Source of the DNA: an uncultured Lachnospiraceae bacterium
Lineage (GTDB): Bacteria > Bacillota > Clostridia > Lachnospirales > Lachnospiraceae
Direction: 5' to 3'
Assembly: GCA_902803625.1 (NCBI GenBank)
Contig: CADCQV010000008.1
Span: 1-11,405 of the forward strand
Length of the DNA: 11,405 nt
Shown: piece by piece, positions 1 to 7,557 of the stretch
Layout of the letters: every line of letters begins with the position of its first letter
Numbering within the stretch: the first letter of the stretch is position 1
Made by a program: the position numbers and the translations under genes
Notes under the pieces: generated by a model
Database searches by the model: none
What the model saw: the letters and a program-made list of their open reading frames with translations, nothing else
What the model was told of the DNA's origin: nothing

Positions 1-564
1 ATCATTACCGAGGATCATGCTTGAGAAATTCAGAGTATATACCGTGAGATCAAGAAGACAGCCTCCTGCCAGCTCCGGCTTTACCATACGTTCATTCATG
101 TCTATCCTGTATCCAAGATTGGATGCCACCGTAACTATTTTCCCGATCTCTCCCGAATCTACGAGATCTTTGATTATCTTCCTCGAAGGCATATATCTGG
201 TCCAGATAGCTTCCGCGAGAAGCAGCTTTTTCTCCTCAGCCTTTTTTATCATCTCCTCAGCCTGAGCCGTATTTGCGGCAAAGGCCTTTTCGCAGAGAAC
301 GTTCCTCCCTGCATTCAGGGCTTCTATTGTCCATTTGTGATGATGGGAGTGGGGAACCGCAATATATACGAGATCCACCCTGTCGTCCGAAAGCATATCC
401 TCATATGTTCCGTATGCTTTTTCAAATCCCCATTTAGCTGCAAAGGCCCCGGCTTTATCAATATCTCTTGATGCAACAGCATAAGCCTCCACCTCGTCTA
501 AGCCCGCTATTGTCTTTGCCATTTCCACGGCTATCCCGCCTGCTCCCAATATACCGACTCTCAT
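1..564 (-). CDS. Gfo/Idh/MocA-family NAD(P)-dependent oxidoreductase, C-terminus outside window
   Basis: The first 188 residues of a probable NAD(P)-dependent sugar, inositol or dihydrodiol-type dehydrogenase; family members are usually about 320-350 residues, so the C-terminal part lies beyond base 1. The N-terminus is a Rossmann nucleotide-binding motif (VGILGAGGIA, residues 3-12). The conserved family motif is present as CEKAF (residues 91-95) with Lys93, where most members have EKP; EKA is a known subfamily variant. The stretch IWTRYMPS (120-127) followed by the segment ending SGEIGKI (137-143), and AGGCLLDL (166-173), are typical of the start of the substrate-binding alpha/beta domain. 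The ATG at 564-562 has a good ribosome binding site, AAAGGAG, about 7 bases upstream. It is divergent from the channel gene. The exact substrate cannot be read from the visible half. Confidence 0.9.
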   Translation of the reverse strand, partial: MRVGILGAGGIAVEMAKTIAGLDEVEAYAVASRDIDKAGAFAAKWGFEKAYGTYEDMLSDDRVDLVYIAVPHSHHHKWTIEALNAGRNVLCEKAFAANTAQAEEMIKKAEEKKLLLAEAIWTRYMPSRKIIKDLVDSGEIGKIVTVASNLGYRIDMNERMVKPELAGGCLLDLTVYTLNFSSMILGND

Positions 565-620
565 TTCCCGCTCCTTTCATCAATGTCCTTTTTTCCACAG
601 CTCCTCCGGATATTTCTTAA

Positions 621-649
621 ATTATCCGATTTTTCCGCGGCAAAATCAA
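621..649 (-). promoter_or_regulatory. Predicted sigma-A promoter for the oxidoreductase gene
   Basis: On the minus strand TTGATT (649-644) and GATAAT (626-621) are separated by exactly 17 bases. This matches the -35 consensus TTGACA at 4 of 6 positions and the -10 consensus TATAAT at 5 of 6. It lies about 57 bases upstream of the ATG at 564, in the right orientation. The prediction rests on sequence pattern only. Confidence 0.5.
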
Positions 650-652
650 GGG

Positions 653-681
653 CTGGGAAATATGCATTACTGTGATATAAT
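653..681 (+). promoter_or_regulatory. Predicted extended -10 promoter for the channel gene
   Basis: A perfect TATAAT (676-681) is preceded by TG one base upstream (673-674), an extended -10 element. The -35 position 17 bases upstream (653-658, CTGGGA) matches consensus weakly (3 of 6), which extended -10 promoters tolerate. It would give a leader of about 125 bases before the ATG at 815. The opposing promoter's -35 box ends at 649, so RNA polymerase could probably not occupy both at once. Confidence 0.5.
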
Positions 682-814
682 GATACAAACGCCAAAAGTA
701 CAAATATTGCGAGAGCTGCTGAAAGCAACGGAGAATCCCTTGTATCATAACAGTGTTTCAGTGCTTTTGTCGTCTGAATCATAAAACATACTGATCCCGA
801 AAGGACGAAATACA

Positions 815-2686
815 ATGAAAAAAAATAAATTCACCTACTGGTTTGATAATCAGATGTCAAAGGGAACCGCTGCTCTGATAAAGCTTCTTACCATTGCCTC
901 CTTCGGAGCCGTGATCATTATGGGTATAATAATCGCGGTCGCAGGAGGCGGTAACGGCCCCGGCATAGGACAGGGGCTATGGCTCAGCCTTACCCATGTT
1001 CTGGATCCCGGGACAGTATGCGGAGATGAACTTACAAATGTTCCCTTTGTTTTCGGGATGCTCTTTGTGACCTTCCTCGGTATTTTCATTTTCTCCACCC
1101 TGACAGGTATCATATGCAATGCCATTGACGAGAAAATACAGGAACTCCGCAAGGGCAAATCCGTGGTTGTCGAGGAAGGGCATGTGATCATCCTCGGAAC
1201 CGACGGTGGCCTTTTCACCATAGTGTCAGAGCTTATCGAATGTAATGCCAACCATAAAAGGGAAGCTCTCGTGATCATGGATGACAAAGAAGACAAGGAC
1301 GTTATGGATGACAGGATCAATGACCGCTTTCCCGATACGAAAACAACCCGGATCATCTGCCGCTGCGGTAATATTTCGGATGTAAATGACTTAAAGGTCT
1401 GCTCTTTTGACACCTGCAGGAGTGTCATTATAAATACGGATAATGATGCCCGGACATTGAAATCCATTCTTGCCGTCACAAAGCTCTTAAAGGAATACCA
1501 TAATGACAAGGCCTATATCACGGCAGTTATCCGTGATGAAGAGAATAAGGAAGCAGCTGAGGTTGCCGGTGAAGGCTATGCCGAGATCCTGAGCTTTAAT
1601 GACATAATGAGCAGGATCATTGCCCATACCGGCCGTAATGCCGGACTTTCCCGGGTATACTCGGACATATTCGATGCAGACGGAAGCGAATTCTATATCG
1701 AAGATCATCCCAACGCAGCCGGCAGGACTATCTCTGAGCTTAACCGTCTTTTCCCGGTATCCACGGTCATCGGATTTGAAAAACCGGATGGGGAGATACT
1801 TCTGAATCCCAGGCCTGACCTTAAGGCCGAAAAGGGCGATAAACTGATCCTCTTTGCCGAAGATGACGGAGAAAGCCACATGGATGATACTCTCCACGCG
1901 ATAAATGAGGAGCGTATCAAAAAAGATTTCAGAAAAGAACCTCCGGAGAAAAATGATATGCTGATCCTTGGTTACAGCAGCAAGATAAAGCTTATCCTTG
2001 AGGAAGAGGATAATTATGTTGCCCCCGGATCCAGGATTACCGTAGCCCTTCCCGAAAGCCAGGCTCTCTGCAGGGAAGAGATAGAGAATATAGAGCTTAG
2101 GAATATTTCCGTTGAAGTGGTTGAATGTGATATCTACAGCCGCAGCGGACTTGAGTCACTTCTGAAGGAGGATAATACCATCCTTGTGCTCGCAGATAAT
2201 GAAGAGGGTATGGATGATGAAGCGGCAGAACAGAAGGATGCGAAGATCCTTCTGGTATTACTGCAGCTCAAATATCTTTCCGAAGCCGGGGGCTACAGGA
2301 TGACAGTAACCAGCGAGATGCTGAAAACCGAAAACCAGGAGCTTGCGGAGATCGCCGAGGTCAATGATTTTGTGATAAGCAGCAACATCACGAGCCTCAT
2401 TGTCACACAGATCTGCCAGGAAAGAAAACTGAAATCGATCTTTGAGGAGCTTCTCCGTGAGGAAGGCTCAGAGATCTATGTCCGCCCTGCCGGCTGCTAT
2501 ATAAAGACGGGAGAAAAGACCGACATTTACACAGCCTGTGAAGCCGCAGCCAGGCAGGGGGAAGTCCTTATAGGATACAGAAGGACTGATAATACAGGAG
2601 CTATGGAAATCGTCACGAATCCGCCAAAATCATCCGAGGTACTCTTTGAAGAGCAGGACGCTTTTGTGGTGATCGCAGCAGATTAG
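815..2686 (+). CDS. CASTOR/POLLUX-like ion channel with two RCK-type units
   Basis: A probable tetrameric or pseudo-tetrameric cation channel of the CASTOR/POLLUX-related family (bacterial relatives of plant nuclear-envelope channels), acting in the cytoplasmic membrane with large cytosolic regulatory domains. Visible order in 623 residues: first membrane helix about 21-43; pore loop with DPGT (64-67) in the selectivity-filter region; second membrane helix about 76-100. A first Rossmann-like RCK unit starts at GHVIILG (122-128), includes the family-typical stretch around TRIICRCGN (178-186), and has a C-terminal subdomain about 282-350. A second unit starts at DMLILGYSS (381-389) and has a C-terminal subdomain about 553-622. 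The filter lacks the TVGYG signature of classical potassium channels. The start has AAAGGA 9 bases upstream. The gene stands alone and ends 7 bases before the convergent chemotaxis-protein fragment. Ion selectivity and ligand are unknown; the family assignment is from remembered motifs. Confidence 0.82.
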   Translation: MKKNKFTYWFDNQMSKGTAALIKLLTIASFGAVIIMGIIIAVAGGGNGPGIGQGLWLSLTHVLDPGTVCGDELTNVPFVFGMLFVTFLGIFIFSTLTGIICNAIDEKIQELRKGKSVVVEEGHVIILGTDGGLFTIVSELIECNANHKREALVIMDDKEDKDVMDDRINDRFPDTKTTRIICRCGNISDVNDLKVCSFDTCRSVIINTDNDARTLKSILAVTKLLKEYHNDKAYITAVIRDEENKEAAEVAGEGYAEILSFNDIMSRIIAHTGRNAGLSRVYSDIFDADGSEFYIEDHPNAAGRTISELNRLFPVSTVIGFEKPDGEILLNPRPDLKAEKGDKLILFAEDDGESHMDDTLHAINEERIKKDFRKEPPEKNDMLILGYSSKIKLILEEEDNYVAPGSRITVALPESQALCREEIENIELRNISVEVVECDIYSRSGLESLLKEDNTILVLADNEEGMDDEAAEQKDAKILLVLLQLKYLSEAGGYRMTVTSEMLKTENQELAEIAEVNDFVISSNITSLIVTQICQERKLKSIFEELLREEGSEIYVRPAGCYIKTGEKTDIYTACEAAARQGEVLIGYRRTDNTGAMEIVTNPPKSSEVLFEEQDAFVVIAAD

Positions 2687-2693
2687 CAGCTGT

Positions 2694-2936
2694 TCAGATC
2701 CTGAATGTATCCACAAATTCGCCGATCTTCGCGGCAGACTCGGCAACAGTAACGGCACTCTGATCGACACCGCGGCTCTCATCAGCCACATTCTTTGCGT
2801 TTGTTGCGCCGGTCTCAACAGTAGCAGTTACTTCCTCGGTGCTTGCAGACTGCTCTTCCGCTATGGCCGCAACAGATGTAGCTATCTTATGGAGCAGATG
2901 AACTGAAAGCTCCAAAAGCTCCGTCTTGCGATTCAT
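2694..2936 (-). pseudogene. C-terminal fragment of a methyl-accepting chemotaxis protein
   Basis: Eighty residues matching only the last part of a methyl-accepting chemotaxis protein: AIAEEQSASTEEV (24-36) and the terminal KIGEFVDTFRI (70-80) are the typical second methylation helix and C-terminal end. Sensor, membrane helices, HAMP domain and the CheA/CheW-binding hairpin tip are all absent, and no more of the gene is found in the 24 bases before the upstream gene's stop. The first 17 residues do not look like chemoreceptor sequence. The ATG at 2936 has only a weak ribosome binding site (GGA four bases away, GGGG further up). It is probably a remnant left by recombination; a short expressed coiled-coil protein downstream of the cNMP-fold gene is possible but unsupported. 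Confidence 0.65.
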
Positions 2937-2960
2937 TGTTCCAAATTTACCCCATAATAG

Positions 2961-3443
2961 CTATTGATAGTTAATAGCATCAGAAGCTTCCTGGATGCTG
3001 CGGTACATCCCATATGCCCTCATTGCCCTTCTTGCATCAGCCAGCCTCTTTTCATCCGGCTTCCTCCCTGATTCTATCTCCTTTATCAGCATATCTATCT
3101 GGCTGCGCATCACCATCATTGTCTTTGCCATATTCCGCATAATGGCAATGACATTTCCGTTATTTTCCATAATGAAGGTGCCAAAATCCTCCTCTGTTAT
3201 CCTGAGTGCATACAACTCAGAATAAGCTCTCACGGTGTAGATAGACGGCTCATTAAGCAGGAGTCCGAATTCGCCGAAGCAGGCCTGCTTCCCGATAATA
3301 CTTATCAGGGTCTCATTGTCTGTACCGGATCCCACATAGACCTCCGCATGCCCTTTGATTATCTTATATATGCTGTCGTTAACTTCTCCCTCCCTGAGGA
3401 TCACAGTATTTTCAGGAAATTTAACTATCCTTGTGTCAGCCAT
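2961..3443 (-). CDS. Stand-alone cyclic-nucleotide-binding-fold protein (Crp-type sensor domain, no HTH)
   Basis: A 160-residue cytosolic protein consisting of one cNMP-binding beta-roll (about residues 5-110) followed by a helical tail (111-160). Evidence is the sequence ILREGEVNDSIYKIIKG (15-31) and the phosphate-binding-cassette core FGEFGLLL (56-63), both typical of the Crp/Fnr and PKA-R fold. The cassette is degenerate: where canonical cAMP binders read PR(S/T)A, this protein reads PSIY (66-69), so the phosphate-contacting arginine is missing. No helix-turn-helix follows, so it is not a Crp/Fnr transcription factor. The start has AAAGGTGGG a few bases upstream. It lies 62 bases after the solute-binding protein and probably shares its transcript. 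The role is inferred to be a signalling or scaffold partner; the ligand is unknown. Confidence 0.8.
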   Translation of the reverse strand: MADTRIVKFPENTVILREGEVNDSIYKIIKGHAEVYVGSGTDNETLISIIGKQACFGEFGLLLNEPSIYTVRAYSELYALRITEEDFGTFIMENNGNVIAIMRNMAKTMMVMRSQIDMLIKEIESGRKPDEKRLADARRAMRAYGMYRSIQEASDAINYQ

Positions 3444-3505
3444 ATCCCACCTTTCCGCCTGTATTCAGCTACGGGAATCAATCTCTTTATATCCAGTGGC
3501 AACCG

Positions 3506-4807
3506 TTACTGTGTATAGCTGCCATAGGCGGCAACCGCCTCATCTATGGTCATTGCCCCGGTTCCAACCCCGAATGCAGCCTGCCTCATCTGTATGACTG
3601 CATCATCTGTCAAACCGATCTCCTCCGGCGACAATATCCGGGACTCCGGAACAGCTCCGAACGCGGCATATATGCTGTTAAAGGACAGGTCCTTTACGGG
3701 CGACATAAGTCCCTTTATCTCCGCCATCCCGTTAAGCTCATCCGGCCTGATCAAAAAACGCATAAATTCGTTTGTCATATCCAGATTCCGGCTGTCTTTA
3801 TTTACAGAGAACTGCAGGTTCGGCATATCAAGGAAGCTCGTACCCTCATCCGACATGGGAATCGGGACAAAGGAATATGAAAATGGGGCGGCAATAAATG
3901 CTTCAGACCGGCTCTCCCTTTTCTCTGTCCCGGATACCGTATCTCCGGATCCCGTCATCATTGGTACGTCACCTTCAAAGAACCTGAGGATCACGGCGTC
4001 ATAGTTATTTTCGATCTCAGCACAGGCATCCGGATCCACACAGCCGTCACCCATAAACTGCGTGATCTTTTCAAGCGTCGGCCGCATATACTCTCCGGCC
4101 GCAGGGTCAAGGGCGTTGAGTTTTTTCACGGCCCCGGCATCATTCGCCACAGTTTCGCAGAAACACGGATAACCCGTCAAAGTGAAAATCGATGTCGTCT
4201 CCTCCCTGCAGAAGCCCATCATCGGGTTTTCATAGCCTTTTTCACGGAACGCGGCACACACATTTACGAGCTCCTTATATGTCGTTGGAACGCTGAGACC
4301 CTCTTTTTCAAACAGATCGTTGTTCACCAGCATGCCATAGGTGTTTGCGAAAACCGGAACCATCGGAAGCCTGCCGTCTTCCGTATTCAATATGATATTG
4401 CTTCGGATGCAGCTAAGATCCAGTCCCAGTGCGGGATCCGAAAGATCCTCGGCATGGTCTATGGCAGATTTATACTGATCCCGGCCATACATCCAGGAGT
4501 AATTGACATAGATATCGGGAGCATCGTTTCCGTTAAGAACCGTACCGATCATATTGTTATAGTCATCAATCTTCGTGAACATCAGCTCCACATTGGGATA
4601 ATATTCGTTGAAGCGGTCAAATTCTGCCTCCAGTGCCTCAAAGTTGTCGTAGCCTCCGGCGACATTGATATGGCAGCTTATGGAAGTATCAAGCGACGGC
4701 TTAAAGCCTTCTTCCTGCACCTTCTCCGTTTCCTGCTTCGCCTGGCCGCATGCGGCAAGTCCCGCAATCAGGAGTGCCGTTAGTAATATACACATTGTCT
4801 TTTTCAT
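3506..4807 (-). CDS. Family 1 extracellular solute-binding lipoprotein
   Basis: A 433-residue extracytoplasmic binding protein anchored by lipid. It has a lysine-containing signal peptide (residues 1-19) with lipobox LAAC and lipidated Cys20. The mature part has the family 1 (sugar/oligosaccharide type) arrangement: an early segment with YYPNVELMF (69-77), NDAPDIYVN (94-102), PTTYKELVN, and a C-terminal helical lobe. Such proteins normally deliver carbohydrates to an ABC importer, but no permease or ATPase gene is visible on either side. Instead the gene starts 34 bases after a membrane sensor kinase in the same direction, so it may present a ligand to that kinase's extracytoplasmic domain (inference). 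Ribosome binding site: AAGGA about 6 bases before the ATG, with a second AAAGGAG further upstream. The ligand cannot be named from sequence. Confidence 0.88.
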   Translation of the reverse strand: MKKTMCILLTALLIAGLAACGQAKQETEKVQEEGFKPSLDTSISCHINVAGGYDNFEALEAEFDRFNEYYPNVELMFTKIDDYNNMIGTVLNGNDAPDIYVNYSWMYGRDQYKSAIDHAEDLSDPALGLDLSCIRSNIILNTEDGRLPMVPVFANTYGMLVNNDLFEKEGLSVPTTYKELVNVCAAFREKGYENPMMGFCREETTSIFTLTGYPCFCETVANDAGAVKKLNALDPAAGEYMRPTLEKITQFMGDGCVDPDACAEIENNYDAVILRFFEGDVPMMTGSGDTVSGTEKRESRSEAFIAAPFSYSFVPIPMSDEGTSFLDMPNLQFSVNKDSRNLDMTNEFMRFLIRPDELNGMAEIKGLMSPVKDLSFNSIYAAFGAVPESRILSPEEIGLTDDAVIQMRQAAFGVGTGAMTIDEAVAAYGSYTQ

Positions 4808-4841
4808 GATTTATCCTTACCGCTCCTTTCAATAATGCGCT

Positions 4842-7382
4842 TCAAGCCTGTTCCCTGCCTTCCCGGATCCTTTTTATCTCCCTTATCACCAGCTTGATAT
4901 CAATGGGCTTTGCTATATGGCCGTTCATTCCGGCGTTCAGGCATTCCGTAACGTTTTCGGAGAATGCGTCCGCTGTCATGGCAACTATCGGAATGGAGGC
5001 TGCCCGTGGATCATCCATTCCCCGGATCGCCCTGGTCGCGTCGAGTCCGTTCATCTCCGGCATCTGCACGTCCATAAAGATAAGATCGTAGCTGTCTCTT
5101 TCCGCCGAACGCATCATATCCACGCAGATACGTCCGTTTTCCGCACGCCTGGCACTGATCCCGTAAAAGCTGAGCATATTGGAAATGATCTCCCAGTTGA
5201 TATCATTATCCTCGGCCACCAGTATATGCATTCCCTGCAGATCGGAAAGATCCTCCTCAGGCTCCTGGGACCCGGACTCTTTTCCGATCAGATTGTTGAT
5301 CTTATCATATAGGGTGGAGCGGAAAAGCGGTTTGCTGACGAAGCCGGCCGCCCCGGCCTCACGCGCCTTATCCTCAATGTCTGACCAGTCATATGCGGAA
5401 ATCAGCAGGATCGGAATATCGGTGTCAAATTCCGAGCGTATCCTGTTTATGGTCTCGATACCATCCATTCCGGGCATCTTCCAGTCAACAATGACAACAT
5501 CGTAATCCTTTCCGGAAAGATGTCTGCGGCCGATCATATCAAGTGCTTCCGGTCCGCTTTTTGCCTGCTCCGGTGAAGCCCCGAGAGACCTTAAGGTATC
5601 TACGGCCGTCTGAAGCAGGATCTCATCGTCATCCACGATCAGAATGTCAATGGGATCAAGCTGCATATCCTCCCGCTGTCTGTCGGCTACCAGAATATCC
5701 AGTGCGACGGTGAAGGTTGTCCCCCTGCCCGGTTCACTCTTGCATTCGATCGTTCCGCCCATCAGCTCGACCATCTGTCTGGTAATAGCCAGACCGAGAC
5801 CGGTTCCCTGGATGCTGTTTACTCTGCTGTCTATCTGCCGCGAGAAAGGCTGATACATATTTTCAATGAATTCCGGGCTCATACCTATGCCCGTATCCGC
5901 TACCACATAGATAAGCCTTACGCAGCCGGGTTTTGAGCTCTTTTCCTCATTCAGCTCCACTGAGATCCGCCCACCGGGTTCGGTGTACTTTAAGGCATTG
6001 GAGAGCAGATTGATATAAATCTGGTTTAAGCGGAGCTGGTCTGCATACAGGTATTCGTTTTCAATCCGGCTGATACGGAAGATGAATTCAAGGTTCTTTT
6101 CCTTTATCATCGGCTGTGAAATGTTTACAAGATTATCTACCGTTTCCACAATGGAGAATGTCAGGGGACTCAGCTTCAGTTTTCCGCTCTCCACCTTTGA
6201 GATGTCCAGAATGTCGTTTATTAGGGTCAGCAGATGATTGCTGGCAAGACTGATCTTCCGAAGGCTTTCCTTTGTCGACTCCACATCTCCGGGATTTTTC
6301 CCGGCAATGGCCGTCAGACCTATGATCGCATTCATAGGAGTACGGATATCATGTGACATGGTGGAAAGAAAATCGGTCTTTGCCTTATTTGCGGATTCCG
6401 CTTCCTTGGCCGTGGCCTGAAGGCGCTTATTCAGAAACAGCATATAGCACATATCACAGAGAAACAGTATCAGCAGACCGGCAGAAACGACTCCGAATAA
6501 TAGCCAGTTTTCTTTATCCACATGGAGATCCTCCGCCGGAACGAATCCCAGCATGGTCCATCCGTAGGTCGCATCTACGGGTGTAAAGGCAAGTATACAC
6601 TCCTGACCGTGAGAATTAAGCATGGAAACGTATCCCGTCGATGAAGTGATCAGCTCGAAAAGCCTCTCCGCCGACTCGGGATCCGTCGGATTATAGGATT
6701 TATAGAATTCAAAAAGGCTGGAGTTCTTAAAGCTGTATCCCTTGATGATATAATCACCGTTGGCGTCGATCATAGACAGCTCCGCATTCACAAGCTCCGT
6801 CTGCGGAAAGATCCATTTCTTTTCAAGCTCCGAAATAGGAACTATCCTCATCAGTACCGCGGGATAAGAGGCCTCGCTTTCCGGGTCATACAGCGTGACG
6901 GTATTGCAGAAGGCCAATGACTGCTCGCCGTTCATCGGGTTGGTATAAGCACGTGTTATATTGATCGATTTTCCGATCTCGTCACCCCAATCCATATTAT
7001 TCAGGAGATCCATCCGTTCATAGGAAACAGCATAGTCATCGGCCGTACCCTGCTTGGGACGCGTAGACATACCCGTCAGCGTATCGGTGGAGATCAGATG
7101 TGCCGAAGTGTCCTTAAGCACATGCGAGGCACGGATATATCCGACCGCCTCTTCCATGGTCATTACCTTACTGTTAATATAACGCGCCCATACATCACAG
7201 ACCCGCTGCTCGCCCTCCAGATAGTTCTCCGTCACCTGTTCCATGGTAACCGTTGTATTTACGAAGTGTTCTATCTGCCTCTGGTAGGAATCCCGGCTTG
7301 TAAATCCGGAGTAAAGAACAACAAAGACCAGTATGGCAGACATAATGATCACATTTATGACGATAATGAACGTCTTTTTCAT
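4842..7382 (-). CDS. Membrane hybrid histidine kinase with two receiver domains
   Basis: An 846-residue sensor kinase. Order: membrane helix about 5-25; extracytoplasmic sensor about 27-292, probably dCache-like by size and position; second membrane helix about 293-317; HisKA with phospho-acceptor His344 (SHDIRTP); HATPase with N-box Asn462, DTGIG (496-500) and GTGLG (526-530). A first receiver follows (acidic cluster 584-586, phospho-Asp633, Lys684), then a second (Asp725, phospho-Asp771, Thr803, Lys825). Both receivers look intact. There is no HPt domain and no output domain, so phosphate must pass to an external HPt. The ATG at 7382 is preferred: it gives a typical MKK membrane anchor, and the predicted promoter would leave a leader of about 40 bases. 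An upstream TTG (7415) would add 11 residues, but its ribosome binding site would sit at the predicted transcription start. First gene of the predicted operon with the binding lipoprotein. Confidence 0.93.
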   Translation of the reverse strand: MKKTFIIVINVIIMSAILVFVVLYSGFTSRDSYQRQIEHFVNTTVTMEQVTENYLEGEQRVCDVWARYINSKVMTMEEAVGYIRASHVLKDTSAHLISTDTLTGMSTRPKQGTADDYAVSYERMDLLNNMDWGDEIGKSINITRAYTNPMNGEQSLAFCNTVTLYDPESEASYPAVLMRIVPISELEKKWIFPQTELVNAELSMIDANGDYIIKGYSFKNSSLFEFYKSYNPTDPESAERLFELITSSTGYVSMLNSHGQECILAFTPVDATYGWTMLGFVPAEDLHVDKENWLLFGVVSAGLLILFLCDMCYMLFLNKRLQATAKEAESANKAKTDFLSTMSHDIRTPMNAIIGLTAIAGKNPGDVESTKESLRKISLASNHLLTLINDILDISKVESGKLKLSPLTFSIVETVDNLVNISQPMIKEKNLEFIFRISRIENEYLYADQLRLNQIYINLLSNALKYTEPGGRISVELNEEKSSKPGCVRLIYVVADTGIGMSPEFIENMYQPFSRQIDSRVNSIQGTGLGLAITRQMVELMGGTIECKSEPGRGTTFTVALDILVADRQREDMQLDPIDILIVDDDEILLQTAVDTLRSLGASPEQAKSGPEALDMIGRRHLSGKDYDVVIVDWKMPGMDGIETINRIRSEFDTDIPILLISAYDWSDIEDKAREAGAAGFVSKPLFRSTLYDKINNLIGKESGSQEPEEDLSDLQGMHILVAEDNDINWEIISNMLSFYGISARRAENGRICVDMMRSAERDSYDLIFMDVQMPEMNGLDATRAIRGMDDPRAASIPIVAMTADAFSENVTECLNAGMNGHIAKPIDIKLVIREIKRIREGREQA

Positions 7383-7432
7383 ACTATGAATTCCCAAAAA
7401 TACTTTCGTCCCCAATATACATCCCTAAAAGT

Positions 7433-7461
7433 ATTTTATGGTGTAGATCATCATATGTCCA
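7433..7461 (-). promoter_or_regulatory. Predicted sigma-A promoter of the kinase/binding-protein operon
   Basis: On the minus strand TGGACA (7461-7456) and TAAAAT (7438-7433) each match consensus at 5 of 6 positions and are spaced by exactly 17 bases. Transcription would begin near 7426, leaving about 40 untranslated bases before the ATG at 7382. This argues against the TTG start at 7415. It is the strongest promoter-like pattern seen in the window. Confidence 0.62.
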
Positions 7462-7557
7462 CCAAAATAAAGCATAGGAAAATACAATTCTTCAAACTCA
7501 GGTGTCATATTCAGCTTATCTCGCAGTAATCGGTTTGTCTCTGAAGAGATGCACCAG

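Noticed and set aside
688..814. The long leader of the channel gene, considered as a c-di-AMP (ydaO-type) or metal-sensing riboswitch.
   Set aside because: I could not find the conserved core sequences of those riboswitch classes or convincing paired stems by eye.
561..815. An 84-codon minus-strand open frame across the intergenic region, with one hydrophobic stretch.
   Set aside because: It begins at a TTG with no good ribosome binding site, runs through both predicted promoters and overlaps the start of the oxidoreductase gene. No family resemblance was recognised.
850..1509. A 219-codon open frame antisense to the channel gene.
   Set aside because: It is an antisense shadow of a well-supported coding frame; the composition is serine/methionine-rich with no recognisable domain.
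3444..3505. A TATAAA on the minus strand before the cNMP-fold gene, considered as an internal promoter.
   Set aside because: No acceptable -35 box lies 16-18 bases upstream.
4454..4783. A 109-codon plus-strand frame over the solute-binding protein gene.
   Set aside because: It is antisense to the lipoprotein's signal peptide and first domain, which are clear; no ribosome binding site or known motif was seen.
7530..7550. A small inverted repeat (TCTC TGAA GAGA) downstream of the AlkD-like gene, considered as a terminator.
   Set aside because: The stem is only four base pairs and no T-run follows on the minus strand.
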